In this document: positions 15,481-23,922 of the stretch, one piece after another
How the letters are laid out: every line of letters begins with the position of its first letter
Numbering within the stretch: position 1 is the stretch's first letter
From: Bradyrhizobium sp. dw_411
GTDB lineage: Bacteria > Pseudomonadota > Alphaproteobacteria > Rhizobiales > Xanthobacteraceae
Reading direction: 5' to 3'
Assembly (NCBI RefSeq): GCF_018449695.1
Contig: NZ_JAAVUY010000009.1
Span: 62,001-126,000, forward strand
DNA length: 64,000 nt
The notes under the pieces: model-generated
The model's input: only the letters and a program-made list of their open reading frames with translations
What the model was told of the DNA's origin: nothing
Databases searched by the model: none
Program-made: the position numbers and the translations under genes

Positions 15481-16704
15481 ATGATGTCGATGATGTATCA
15501 AGCCTACCAGAACCATATGGATCTGACCGCGCCGTGGCGGACCGGCGCTGCGTCGGCGCTGCGCTATCTCAACCTGGTCCCCCAGGGCGTGTCCGACAAA
15601 TTGTTCGGACGGCTCGCCGCCGCCCTGGAGCTGATCTCGCGCACCTCCCTCACCTATACGCGTCCACCGTACGGCATCGACAAGGTGATGGTCGGCAATC
15701 AGGAACTGGCGGTATCAGAGGAAATCGCCTACGCGACGCCGTTCGGCTCGCTGCTGCACTTCAAGAAGGAAAATTCACCGGAACAGCCGCGCCTGCTGCT
15801 GGTCGCGCCGATGTCCGGCCACTTCGCGACGCTGCTGCGCGGCACGGTCAAAACCCTGCTGCAGGATCATGACGTCTACATCACCGACTGGCATAACCCG
15901 CGCGACATTCCGCCTGATGAAGGCAAATTCGGGCTCGACGAATATACCGAGCACCTCATCACCTTTCTCGACCAGTTAGGCCCGCGCGCGCATATGGTGG
16001 CGATCTGCCAGCCCTCCGTGTCGGCACTCGCGGCCGCGGCGATCATGTCGGAGGACAATCACCCCGCCCGCCCGGCCACGCTGACCCTGATGGCCGGCCC
16101 GATCGACACCCGCATCCAGCCGACCAAAGTGAACGAATTCGCCAAGAGCAAGCCGCTGAAATGGTTCGAGGAGAACCTGATCAATTACGTGCCGTTTCAA
16201 TGCAAGGGCGCGTTCCGGCAGGTCTATCCCGGCTTCATCCAGCTCACCGCTTTCGTCTCGATGAATCTCGAGCGCCACATCAAGTCCCATGTCGATCTTG
16301 CCGACCATCTGGCCAAGGGCGAGGTCGAGAAGGCCGAGACCATCAAGACCTTCTACGACGAATATTTCGCCGTGATGGATCTGCCGGCGGAGTTCTACAT
16401 CGAGACCATCCGCGACGTGTTTCAGGAGCATCTGCTGCCGCAGGGCAAATTGATGTACCGCGGCCGTCCGGTGAATCCGGCCTCGATCAAGCGCATGGGC
16501 CTGATGACGGTCGAGGGCGAAAAGGACGACATCTGCTCGATCGGCCAGACCCTGGCGGCGCAGGATCTCTGCACGGGTGTGCGCGCCTATCGCAAGGTGC
16601 ATCACATGCAGGCCGGCGTCGGCCATTACGGTGTCTTCAGCGGCCGGCGCTGGAACAACGAGATCTATCCGCTGCTGCGGGATTTCGTGCATGTTAATTC
16701 GTGA
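15481..16704 (+). CDS. phaZ: Intracellular polyhydroxybutyrate depolymerase
   Basis: A 407-residue alpha/beta-hydrolase of the intracellular PHB depolymerase family (PhaZ type), which mobilises native storage granules. There is no signal peptide. The nucleophile loop reads ICQPSVSA with Cys176 in place of the usual lipase-box serine, as in intracellular depolymerases. The C-terminal part carries the acid and His residues (VEGEKDDICSIGQT and MQAGVGHYGVFSGRRW). The start MMSMMYQAYQ was preferred; the longer in-frame extension reads into the GST upstream region. Confidence 0.9.
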   Translation: MMSMMYQAYQNHMDLTAPWRTGAASALRYLNLVPQGVSDKLFGRLAAALELISRTSLTYTRPPYGIDKVMVGNQELAVSEEIAYATPFGSLLHFKKENSPEQPRLLLVAPMSGHFATLLRGTVKTLLQDHDVYITDWHNPRDIPPDEGKFGLDEYTEHLITFLDQLGPRAHMVAICQPSVSALAAAAIMSEDNHPARPATLTLMAGPIDTRIQPTKVNEFAKSKPLKWFEENLINYVPFQCKGAFRQVYPGFIQLTAFVSMNLERHIKSHVDLADHLAKGEVEKAETIKTFYDEYFAVMDLPAEFYIETIRDVFQEHLLPQGKLMYRGRPVNPASIKRMGLMTVEGEKDDICSIGQTLAAQDLCTGVRAYRKVHHMQAGVGHYGVFSGRRWNNEIYPLLRDFVHVNS

Positions 16705-16712
16705 GCTCTTGC

Positions 16713-16842
16713 GTCATTCCGGGGCGCGTCGAAGACGCGAACCTCAGATGTGCAATTGCACATCGGGGAATCTAGAGGACGTGTCCTCGTACACCTGCTC
16801 GAGATTCCGGATCGGTCCGCGTGGCGGACCGTCCGGAATGAC
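16713..16842. repeat. Mosaic intergenic palindromic repeat, family A copy 5 (expanded)
   Basis: A 130-bp member with the same outer ends and the GATGTGCAATTGCACATC module, but with about 25 extra bases (AGGACGTGTCCT palindrome and flanks) inserted in the central block. It lies directly after the PHB depolymerase stop. Confidence 0.8.
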
Positions 16843-16941
16843 CGCGTGGATGAAGCAGTCCTAGGCTAATCCCCCTTGGCCAGATACGATCCCTCCCGTA
16901 ATAGTGCGGCCGATCAAGAGCCGTCCCTGGAGGAAATCATC

Positions 16942-17730
16942 ATGAGAATATCCGCAACTATCCGCAGCCTCGCGCTGGGCTTTGTCGCCGCCTTGTCGCT
17001 GGCCGGCTCCGCTGGCGCAGCCGAGGTCCGGGTGATGATTTCGGGCGGATTGACCGCGGCCTTTAACGCGCTGGTGCCGGAATTCGAGCGCCAGACCGGC
17101 AACAAGGTGATCACCTCTTACGGACCTTCGATGGGCACGACCACCAACGCGATCCCGATGCGCCTCGATCGCGGCGAACCGGCCGATGTCCTGATCCTGG
17201 TCGGTTATGCGCTGGAGGATCTGATCAAGAAGGGCAAGGCGAGCGCCGACAGCCGCGTCGATCTGGTGAAATCGCCGATCGGCATCTGCGTCAAGTCAGG
17301 CGCGCCGAAGCCCGACATCAGCTCCTCTGAATCCCTCAAGCGCGCGCTGTTGGCGGCGAAGACGGTGGCCTATTCCGATAGCGCCAGCGGCGTCTACGTC
17401 TCGACCGAAATGTTTCAAAAGCTCGGTATTGCAGACGCGATGAAGGACAAGGCGAGGAAAATTCCGGCAACACCAGTTGCCGAGATCGTGGCCCATGGCG
17501 AGGCCGAGATCGGCATGCAGCAGCTCAGCGAGATGCTCCCCGTCGCAGGCGTCGATATCGTCGGACCGCTGCCGGCGGATTTGCAGAAGATCACGATCTT
17601 CTCGGCCGGCATTGCCACCGTGTCGAAAGAACCTGACGCCGCTAAGGCGCTGATCAAATTCCTCGGCTCTCCGGCCGCCACTCCCACCATCATCAAGAGC
17701 GGCCTGGAGCCGATCCCGGCGACGAAGTAA
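16942..17730 (+). CDS. ModA-like periplasmic substrate-binding protein
   Basis: A 262-residue protein with a signal peptide (about 1-27, ending SAGAA) and the PBP type 2 fold seen in molybdate-binding ModA proteins, including ISGGLTAAFNALVPEFERQTG at the N-terminus and VYVSTEMFQKLGI plus EIGMQQLSEMLPVAGVDIVGPLP in the second lobe. No permease or ATPase genes follow. Such orphan ModA-like proteins are common in Bradyrhizobium-like genomes, and their ligand is not established. An AGGA Shine-Dalgarno supports this start. Confidence 0.8.
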   Translation: MRISATIRSLALGFVAALSLAGSAGAAEVRVMISGGLTAAFNALVPEFERQTGNKVITSYGPSMGTTTNAIPMRLDRGEPADVLILVGYALEDLIKKGKASADSRVDLVKSPIGICVKSGAPKPDISSSESLKRALLAAKTVAYSDSASGVYVSTEMFQKLGIADAMKDKARKIPATPVAEIVAHGEAEIGMQQLSEMLPVAGVDIVGPLPADLQKITIFSAGIATVSKEPDAAKALIKFLGSPAATPTIIKSGLEPIPATK

Positions 17731-17761
17731 AGCTGCAGCGCAGCGAACGCCGGCGTCTCCG

Positions 17762-17782
17762 CTTCCGCTCCGAAAGCGGAAG
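17762..17782. terminator. Hairpin between convergent genes, possible two-way terminator
   Basis: A perfect 8-bp stem CTTCCGCT / AGCGGAAG with a five-base loop lies 31 bases past the ModA-like stop, and the lactonase gene converges from the other side. No T run follows, so termination is inferred only from position. Confidence 0.45.
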
Positions 17783-17845
17783 ATGCCAGGTTAGAGCGCC
17801 AGGTCCGTTAAGTGCCATAAGTGGCCCTGCGCAACCTGGAATCCG

Positions 17846-18628
17846 TCACACGACCCATCGAGGGGCATGGGCCAAAGTCCCGTTTTGCTCGGTGTCGTGA
17901 TTAATCCAGAAACCGGCGTCCAGCTCTCGCACGAGCGCGTCTACCCGGTCCATCGACGCTACCGTAGCGGCGTGATCGGCATTAAAGGTCGGGATACGAC
18001 GAAGACGGAAATTCTCGCGATTATGAGCAACGTCTCCGCTGAGGATGATTGGGCCGGTCTCCGGCAGCCGCACTAGTAGCGAGCAATGGCCCAGCGTGTG
18101 CCCAGGCGTGAAGATGAGGCGTACGGAGCCATCGCCGAAAATGTCGTGATCACCCTCGACGATTTCAGTCGGATTTCCACCCAACGTCTCATAGAGCTCG
18201 CGGACATATCCGAATTCTTCCGGATTTGGGCCGAACATGGCGTCGCGTTCCGCCTTCTGGGCAATCCATCGTGCCTTTGGAAATAGACGGCAGTTGCCGA
18301 CATGATCGTAATGGGCGTGCGACAGCACGAGTCGATCAATCTCGTCGGGAGCAACGCCGATACTTTCAAGTTGCGACGCAATGGTCGTTCTCACGACACC
18401 CCTGATGCCGTGAGCGACGACCCTCCCCTCCGGCTGTTTTGTCATCTCATCGGCCGTACCTGTGTCCCAAAGCAGCCAGCCTTCCGGATGGCGAATGAGA
18501 TAGGCGTTGCAGCTTAACGTCATCGGAACGCCGACATTGATGCCCGGCGAATAGATCGATCCATCGTCGACCTTGGCCAATCCCCCATCGAGGATGTAAA
18601 TTCTCTCGACGCAGTTCGCGTTTTCCAT
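17846..18628 (-). CDS. N-acyl-homoserine-lactonase-like metallo-beta-lactamase-fold protein
   Basis: A 260-residue MBL-fold hydrolase. The metal motif is HAHYDH at about 99-104, followed by PGHTLGHCS and SGDVAHN, which supply the remaining metal ligands. Overall length and order fit AHL lactonases of the AttM/AiiB type, which open the lactone ring of quorum signals; related enzymes act on other lactones. It follows the SDR gene on the same strand by 58 bp, so the two likely form an operon facing an AraC regulator. Confidence 0.8.
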   Translation of the reverse strand: MENANCVERIYILDGGLAKVDDGSIYSPGINVGVPMTLSCNAYLIRHPEGWLLWDTGTADEMTKQPEGRVVAHGIRGVVRTTIASQLESIGVAPDEIDRLVLSHAHYDHVGNCRLFPKARWIAQKAERDAMFGPNPEEFGYVRELYETLGGNPTEIVEGDHDIFGDGSVRLIFTPGHTLGHCSLLVRLPETGPIILSGDVAHNRENFRLRRIPTFNADHAATVASMDRVDALVRELDAGFWINHDTEQNGTLAHAPRWVV

Positions 18629-18686
18629 GGGACTTCTCTTTTCTTGCTCTTCGATGGCCGGGCCCGGAGGCAGCGCAGACGATTAG

Positions 18687-19442
18687 CTAGATAACTTGGC
18701 CACCGGATACTTCAATGCGCTGGCCGGTAACCCAGCGATTATCGGGGCCGAGCAAGCTCGCAACCATCGGTCCGATGTCGTCGGGCATGCCGACCCGGCC
18801 GAGCGCGGTCATGCCAGCGAATTGCTTGTTAAGGTCGGGCATGTCGCGTACCGCGCCACCAAGGAAATCGGTCTCGATTGCGCCAGGCGCCACCGTATTC
18901 GCGGTGATCCCGCGGCTGGCCAGTTCCTTTGCCATGTAGAGGGTAAGAATTTCAACAGCCCCTTTGGCCGCCGCATAGGCGGAAAATCCTGCAAAGGATA
19001 TGCGGGTCAGGCCTGACGAGAAATTCACGATGCGGCCGCCATCGGCGATGATCGGCAGCAACGCCTGGGTCAGGAAAAAAACACCTTTGACATGCGTGTC
19101 GAAGAGCGTGTCGAACTGCGCCTCGGTCGTTTCGGCAATGCCGGCCATTTCGCCTTGGCCCGCATTGTTGACCAGATGGTCGATGCTGTCGCGCGCCCAC
19201 TCGGAGGCGAGGATCGATCGGACGTTCTGCGCGAAAGCAGGAAAGCGCGCGATGGCGCTCACGTCCAGCGGCAGGGCAACGGCCTTGCGGCCGATCGCAG
19301 CGATCTCTGCGACGACGGATTGCGCCTCCTGCGCGCCATTGCGATAGGTGATGATGACGTCGCCGCCGTGACGCGCGATGCTAAGGGCCGTGTTGCGCCC
19401 GAGGCCCCTGCTGGCGCCGGTGACGAGAGAAATCGTGCTCAT
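18687..19442 (-). CDS. SDR-family oxidoreductase
   Basis: A 251-residue short-chain dehydrogenase. The cofactor motif is TGASRGLGRN near the N-terminus, NNAG follows at about 91, and the catalytic Tyr/Lys are in SAYAAAKGA. The typical C-terminal segment is GQRIEVSGGQ. The substrate is unknown. The arginine after TGAS suggests NADPH. It is the first gene of a likely two-gene operon with the lactonase and is divergent from an AraC gene, which is the likely regulator. Confidence 0.86.
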   Translation of the reverse strand: MSTISLVTGASRGLGRNTALSIARHGGDVIITYRNGAQEAQSVVAEIAAIGRKAVALPLDVSAIARFPAFAQNVRSILASEWARDSIDHLVNNAGQGEMAGIAETTEAQFDTLFDTHVKGVFFLTQALLPIIADGGRIVNFSSGLTRISFAGFSAYAAAKGAVEILTLYMAKELASRGITANTVAPGAIETDFLGGAVRDMPDLNKQFAGMTALGRVGMPDDIGPMVASLLGPDNRWVTGQRIEVSGGQVI

Positions 19443-19639
19443 CGGTCATCTCCTGGATCAAGTGTTTCGATGGCCGAAACATCATCAGCAAACTTGAGAC
19501 CGAAGTTGCCAGAACATCGGTGATTGTTGCCTATTTCTACGAACGGAGCCGATCTGACGCTCATAACGCGTGCAAATTCTTGCCCAATTTGCCAGTATAG
19601 CCTTGTGCAAGCGGACCCACGCGACCTAAGCTGGAAGGC

Positions 19640-20539
19640 ATGAGTGCCGCCTTAGTCGATATTGTACGCCATCATGCCGAGGTGAACCTCACGCGCGACG
19701 TGACCTCCTTTACGCCGATCCCGGGGCTGACGATTATTCGGGAGATGGGACCAACCGCCTTGCAATATGCGGTCTCAAAGCCGCTGGTTGCGCTGCTCCT
19801 GCAAGGTAACAAGCGCGTCACCCTGGGTAGCGAAAGTCTCGATTTCGGCGCCGGAGAGTCGTTGGTGATCGCGGCTGATATTCCGACCGTTAGCCAAATC
19901 ACTCGGGCATCTGTTGCGGCTCCTTATTTTTCAATCGTATTTGACCTCGACGCGGCCATCATCGAGGGGCTGATGGTCGACATGGGCTCTCCCGCGCCTG
20001 CGGCGGCCGTAACTTCTTCCGTTCACGTCGATGCTACCGAGGCCGATGTAGCAGACACGGCATTGCGGCTTTTGCGTCTGCTTGATCGCCCGGCATCTCT
20101 GGCCGTCTTGCATCGTCAATTATTCCGCGAACTGCATTTCTGGCTGATGAGTGGCCGGCATGGCACCGCCATCCGCGGCCTTGGCGTGACAAACGGCCAT
20201 GCGCAGCGGATCGGTCGAGCCGTATCCATCATCCGCGAGAATTACGCGAAGCCCTTGCGACTCGAATGTCTGGCGGAGGCTGCCGGCATGAGCATCTCGT
20301 CCTTTCACGAGCATTTCCGCGCGATCACCTCGCTGACGCCCCTGCAATTCCAGAAACAGATGCGGTTGATCGAGGCACGCCGGATGATGCTGGCCGACGG
20401 CGCGACGGTAAGCAGCGCCGCCTATACCGTCGGTTATGAGAGCGTGACGCAATTTACCCGCGAATATGGCCGTCTATTCGGTATGTCGCCCGCCCGCGAC
20501 ATCAGACAGGCCCAAGACAGAATGCGATCCGCTGCGTGA
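19640..20539 (+). CDS. AraC-family regulator with AraC_N domain
   Basis: A 299-residue regulator with the N-terminal AraC-type cupin domain of the PF06719 group (about 20-175; KPLVALLLQGNKRVTLG is characteristic) and a C-terminal double helix-turn-helix (about 195-295; YTVGYESVTQFTREYGRLFG). It is divergent from the SDR gene with a spacer of about 200 bp that probably holds the shared control region. The inducer is unknown; the context suggests an aldehyde, alcohol or lactone. Confidence 0.85.
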   Translation: MSAALVDIVRHHAEVNLTRDVTSFTPIPGLTIIREMGPTALQYAVSKPLVALLLQGNKRVTLGSESLDFGAGESLVIAADIPTVSQITRASVAAPYFSIVFDLDAAIIEGLMVDMGSPAPAAAVTSSVHVDATEADVADTALRLLRLLDRPASLAVLHRQLFRELHFWLMSGRHGTAIRGLGVTNGHAQRIGRAVSIIRENYAKPLRLECLAEAAGMSISSFHEHFRAITSLTPLQFQKQMRLIEARRMMLADGATVSSAAYTVGYESVTQFTREYGRLFGMSPARDIRQAQDRMRSAA

Positions 20540-20592
20540 GGCGCGATGCAATCCCACCTCTCCCCTAAGAGAAGTGAAGATCAGAACGCCTC

Positions 20593-21393
20593 TTACTGCG
20601 CCCGCAGCGGCGTGTCCTTCAACCCGTTATTATCGAATGCCTTGCGCAACAGGCCGCTGGTCTTGGCTTCGTTCATGAACTTGGTCGCATATTCCAGCGC
20701 CTGCGGACGGCCCAGCGGCACTGCGATCGCGGTCACGGTCTGTTTGAAGGTTTCATCCAGCACGCGCGTGCCGGGAATCTTCTTCGACAACGCCGTGAGC
20801 TGGTCGCGCGACAGCGCAAAGGCATCGATCTCGCCGTTCTTGAGCAGGTTGAAGATCTCGTCATAGGTCTGATAGCCCGTGACCTTGGCTTGCTTCAAAT
20901 GCGCGACCGCACCTCGCATGGTGGTGGTGTTATTGACTGCCACGACCTTGACGCCGGGCTGATCGAGGGTCGCAAAGTTCGTGATGGTCGAGCCTGCCTT
21001 GACGATATAGGTGGCTTCGGTGACCTCATAGATCGGCCCGAACGACATTTTCGCCTCGCGCTCGGCGTCCTTGGGCAGCCAGGTGATGTCCCAGGCGCCT
21101 GTACCGACCGAGTCCGTGATCAATCCCGAATTCTGGTAGGCGACATATTCGACGGGGACGCCGAGCTGGTCGGCCATCGCCTTGCCGAGATCGACCGGGA
21201 CGCCGGCATAGCCGCCGGTTTCGGTCTTGGTGGACCAGTACGCGCCGCCTGCTGCGCTGATTCCGATCGCTACCCGCAGCTTGCCGGTAGGAAACAACTG
21301 ATCCTTCAGCGCATCAGCGCTCGCGGAACCCGACATCATCATTGAAACACCCAGGATAAGGCCGGCAATGCGCGGCAAGGAAAGATTGGACAT
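20593..21393 (-). CDS. Family 3 periplasmic solute-binding protein (orphan)
   Basis: A 266-residue amino-acid-type binding protein with a signal peptide (about 1-26, ending ASA). The lobe-1 motif is GGYAGVPVDLGKAMADQLGV, and ITWLPKDAEREAKMSFGPIYEVTEATYIV follows. No transporter membrane or ATPase gene lies next to it, so it works with a distant permease or as a sensor. A GGGAG Shine-Dalgarno supports the start. Confidence 0.82.
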   Translation of the reverse strand: MSNLSLPRIAGLILGVSMMMSGSASADALKDQLFPTGKLRVAIGISAAGGAYWSTKTETGGYAGVPVDLGKAMADQLGVPVEYVAYQNSGLITDSVGTGAWDITWLPKDAEREAKMSFGPIYEVTEATYIVKAGSTITNFATLDQPGVKVVAVNNTTTMRGAVAHLKQAKVTGYQTYDEIFNLLKNGEIDAFALSRDQLTALSKKIPGTRVLDETFKQTVTAIAVPLGRPQALEYATKFMNEAKTSGLLRKAFDNNGLKDTPLRAQ

Positions 21394-21588
21394 GGCTTGT
21401 TGCTCCCACAGCTCGTTATCAGTGTCGAGCTTTCAGCCGCTATTGTGAAGGATTGCGACGGTTGTTGAAAGCTGGCTTTCGCCGACCGGCCCGCCATTTT
21501 CCAGCAAGTCGCGGGATTGTGACTTTAATCACATAAATCAGCACAGCCCACCCCTATTCCTACGCGCACCGGAATGGGAGTGACGGCA

Positions 21589-21756
21589 ATGACCTCAGCA
21601 TCGTGGACCCGTAAAGAGCTTGCGCTCATCGTTGTCATCGTGGCGTTCGCCTGCACCGCGGCCTTCCTTTCGGTCAAATTGACCCGTGCGAAACAATCGC
21701 CCGATGCGAGCCTCGGCGTTGAATGGCAGTATACCGCCACGACAAGGGAATCCTGA
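21589..21756 (+). CDS. Small single-pass membrane protein (55 aa)
   Basis: A 55-residue protein with one membrane helix (about 10-30, ELALIVVIVAFACTAAFLSV) and a short polar C-terminus. GGGAG lies eight bases before the ATG. It sits alone between a solute-binding gene and the DJ-1 gene. The function is unknown. Confidence 0.5.
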   Translation: MTSASWTRKELALIVVIVAFACTAAFLSVKLTRAKQSPDASLGVEWQYTATTRES

Positions 21757-21786
21757 CGACGGACGCGACTAGCCTGCAGGCGCGCG

Positions 21787-22422
21787 CTATTCGGCGATCA
21801 GAACCGGCGCAAAGCCCTCGCGATTGGCGCGCCACGCCCGCTGATATTCCATGATCCGGGCGGTCTCATCCGCGACCTGCTGGCCGAGCATATCGGCGAT
21901 CAGATGCAACGTGGTATCGATGCAGAGTGAGACCCCGCCGCCGGTCACGACCGTTCCCGTGTCCACCAGCATCGTCTCGCGCACGTCGATCTGCGGATAG
22001 GTCGCGCGCATCACCTCGATCGGCGAAGTCTCGGGCGGCACGACCTCGCGTTTGGTGGTCGCCGGACCGTTGTCGAGCACACCGCTCGCCGCCAGGATCA
22101 TGCCGCCGGTGCATACCGATGCGATACGCTGCGAGGCATGAACCCGCCTGATGTAATCGAGCGTCGCGGGCGTCTGCGCCTGTGCGGTCCAGCCGGGACC
22201 GCCGGTGACGATGACCAGATCGCAGGGCGGCGCATTGTCGATGCCGAAGTCAGCCGTGACCTTCAGCCCGTTGGCGAGCGCGACCGGACCGGCATGGGGC
22301 GCAATGGTGCAGATCGCAATCTCCGGCGCGATCCGGCGCGCCATCGACAGCACCCCGAAGGTCGCGAGATCAATCGGCTCGACGCCGTCATAGATGAAAA
22401 TGCCAAACTGCACCCGCTTCAT
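21787..22422 (-). CDS. DJ-1/PfpI family protein
   Basis: A 211-residue class I glutamine amidotransferase-like protein of the DJ-1/PfpI/GlxA N-terminal type. Cys104 sits in the nucleophile elbow (SVCTGG), with a conserved Glu in YDGVEPIDL near the N-terminus. There is no DNA-binding domain, unlike GATase1-AraC fusions. The ATG overlaps the stop of the upstream MHS transporter gene by four bases (ATGA), so the two are translationally coupled. Candidate activities are an isonitrile hydratase, glyoxalase or deglycase type reaction. Confidence 0.82.
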   Translation of the reverse strand: MKRVQFGIFIYDGVEPIDLATFGVLSMARRIAPEIAICTIAPHAGPVALANGLKVTADFGIDNAPPCDLVIVTGGPGWTAQAQTPATLDYIRRVHASQRIASVCTGGMILAASGVLDNGPATTKREVVPPETSPIEVMRATYPQIDVRETMLVDTGTVVTGGGVSLCIDTTLHLIADMLGQQVADETARIMEYQRAWRANREGFAPVLIAE

Positions 22423-23726
22423 TCCTTCAGCGGAACGCCTTTGGTCTCGTGCGCCGCGAGCGCGGCCGCCAGCGTAATCAGCGCCAGCACGATCATCATG
22501 ATCGACACGCCGGTGGTGCCGCCGAGATATCCGACCATCGCGGTCGCTATGATCGGCGCGAAGCCGCCGCCGATCGCCGCGGAAACCTGAAATCCAAAGG
22601 ACGCGCCGCTGTAGCGGACGCGGGAGCCGAACAGTTCGGGGAAGTAGCAGGATTCCGGCCCGAACATCATGCCGTGGCCGAAATTCATCGCGATCATGAT
22701 CGCGGTGAAAATCAGCGCGGTGCTCTTGCTCTCCACCATCCAGAACAGCGGGAAGGCGAACACGATGGTGAACAGCGCGCCGAGAATATACAGTGGCCGC
22801 CGCCCGATCTTGTCGGACAGCCAGCCGAACAATGGCAGGCTGATCAGTTCGAGCAACGCGGCATACAACACCGCATCGAGCATCATCGGCTTCGGCAGGC
22901 CGAGCTTGCCGGTCGCATAGCCGACGACGAACACCGTGAGCATGTAGACCCAGGAAACTTCGGAGAGCTTCAACCCGACAGCGATCAGAAACATTTTCCC
23001 GTTCTTGCCGACGGCTTCGCCGACCGGATTGTTCGACAGGCCGTCGCGCTTCTTGAGCCCTTCGAATACCGGCGTCTCCGGTATCCGGGATCGCACGAAA
23101 GTTCCGACGGCGAGCAGCACGACGCTGACGAGGAACGGAATCCGCCAGCCATAGGCCGCGAAATCGGCCTCGGGCAATTTGCTGACCAGGGTGAACATCA
23201 GGGTGGCCAATACCAGCCCGATCGGAAATCCGATCTGCACGAAGCTCGTATAGAAACCGCGTTTGTCGGTCGGCGCGTGCTCCAGCACCATCAGCGAAGC
23301 GCCGCCCCATTCGCCGCCAAGGCCGATGCCCTGGATCAGGCGCAACACGATCAGCAGGATCGGCGCGAACACGCCGATCGAGGCATAGGTCGGCAACAGC
23401 CCGATACAGAAGGTGCTGAGCCCCATGATGAACAGCGTCAGCACCAGCATGGATTTGCGGCCAAGCCGATCGCCGAAATGACCGAACAGCGCGCCGCCGA
23501 GCGGCCGCGCCAGAAAGCCGACGGCGTAGCTGCCGAGCGCCGCCAATGTCCCTGCGAGCGGATCGAAGGTCGGGAAGAACGCCTTGTTGAACACCAGCGT
23601 TGCCGCGGTGGCGTAGATCAGGAAATCATACCATTCGATGACGGTTCCGAGTGCGCTCGCGAACACGATGGAATTGATCCTGGGACGCTCGATACCGACG
23701 ACCGGCGCCGTGGCCATAATGGTCAT
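22419..23726 (-). CDS. MHS-family metabolite:proton symporter
   Basis: A 435-residue MFS protein of the metabolite:H+ symporter branch (shikimate, alpha-ketoglutarate, proline/betaine relatives). Hallmarks are SALGTVIEWYDFLIYATAA at the first helix, RPLGGALFGHFGDRLGRKSMLVLTL for the 2-3 loop and GIGLGGEWGGASL in helix 4-5. There are 12 membrane segments. AGGAGG precedes the ATG. The coupled DJ-1 gene suggests that the imported compound is handled by that enzyme. Confidence 0.88.
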   Translation of the reverse strand: MTIMATAPVVGIERPRINSIVFASALGTVIEWYDFLIYATAATLVFNKAFFPTFDPLAGTLAALGSYAVGFLARPLGGALFGHFGDRLGRKSMLVLTLFIMGLSTFCIGLLPTYASIGVFAPILLIVLRLIQGIGLGGEWGGASLMVLEHAPTDKRGFYTSFVQIGFPIGLVLATLMFTLVSKLPEADFAAYGWRIPFLVSVVLLAVGTFVRSRIPETPVFEGLKKRDGLSNNPVGEAVGKNGKMFLIAVGLKLSEVSWVYMLTVFVVGYATGKLGLPKPMMLDAVLYAALLELISLPLFGWLSDKIGRRPLYILGALFTIVFAFPLFWMVESKSTALIFTAIMIAMNFGHGMMFGPESCYFPELFGSRVRYSGASFGFQVSAAIGGGFAPIIATAMVGYLGGTTGVSIMMIVLALITLAAALAAHETKGVPLKE

Positions 23727-23922
23727 TGGGGCCTCCTGTTGCTGCGCAATCCGCGAAAAGCGGAGGGAAATATCGGCTTAATGAATGCAAGCAGCATGCC
23801 GGAAGCGAACTGATTCGTCTGTGCCGGATCGAGACGCCTGCGCATTTGCTGCCGCGCACGCACCAGAAACTGCCCGGTAGTACCGTCCCCATGCGGCACC
23901 ACCAGCCGCGGCAGCGGCGATT

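Noticed and set aside
21787..23310. 507-residue minus-strand frame containing the DJ-1 gene
   Set aside because: Only the last 211 residues are real; the upstream part is an out-of-frame reading of the transporter gene.
22449..23813. 454-residue plus-strand open frame opposite the MHS transporter
   Set aside because: Extremely rich in Arg, His, Gln and Glu, as expected from the reverse of a membrane-protein gene.
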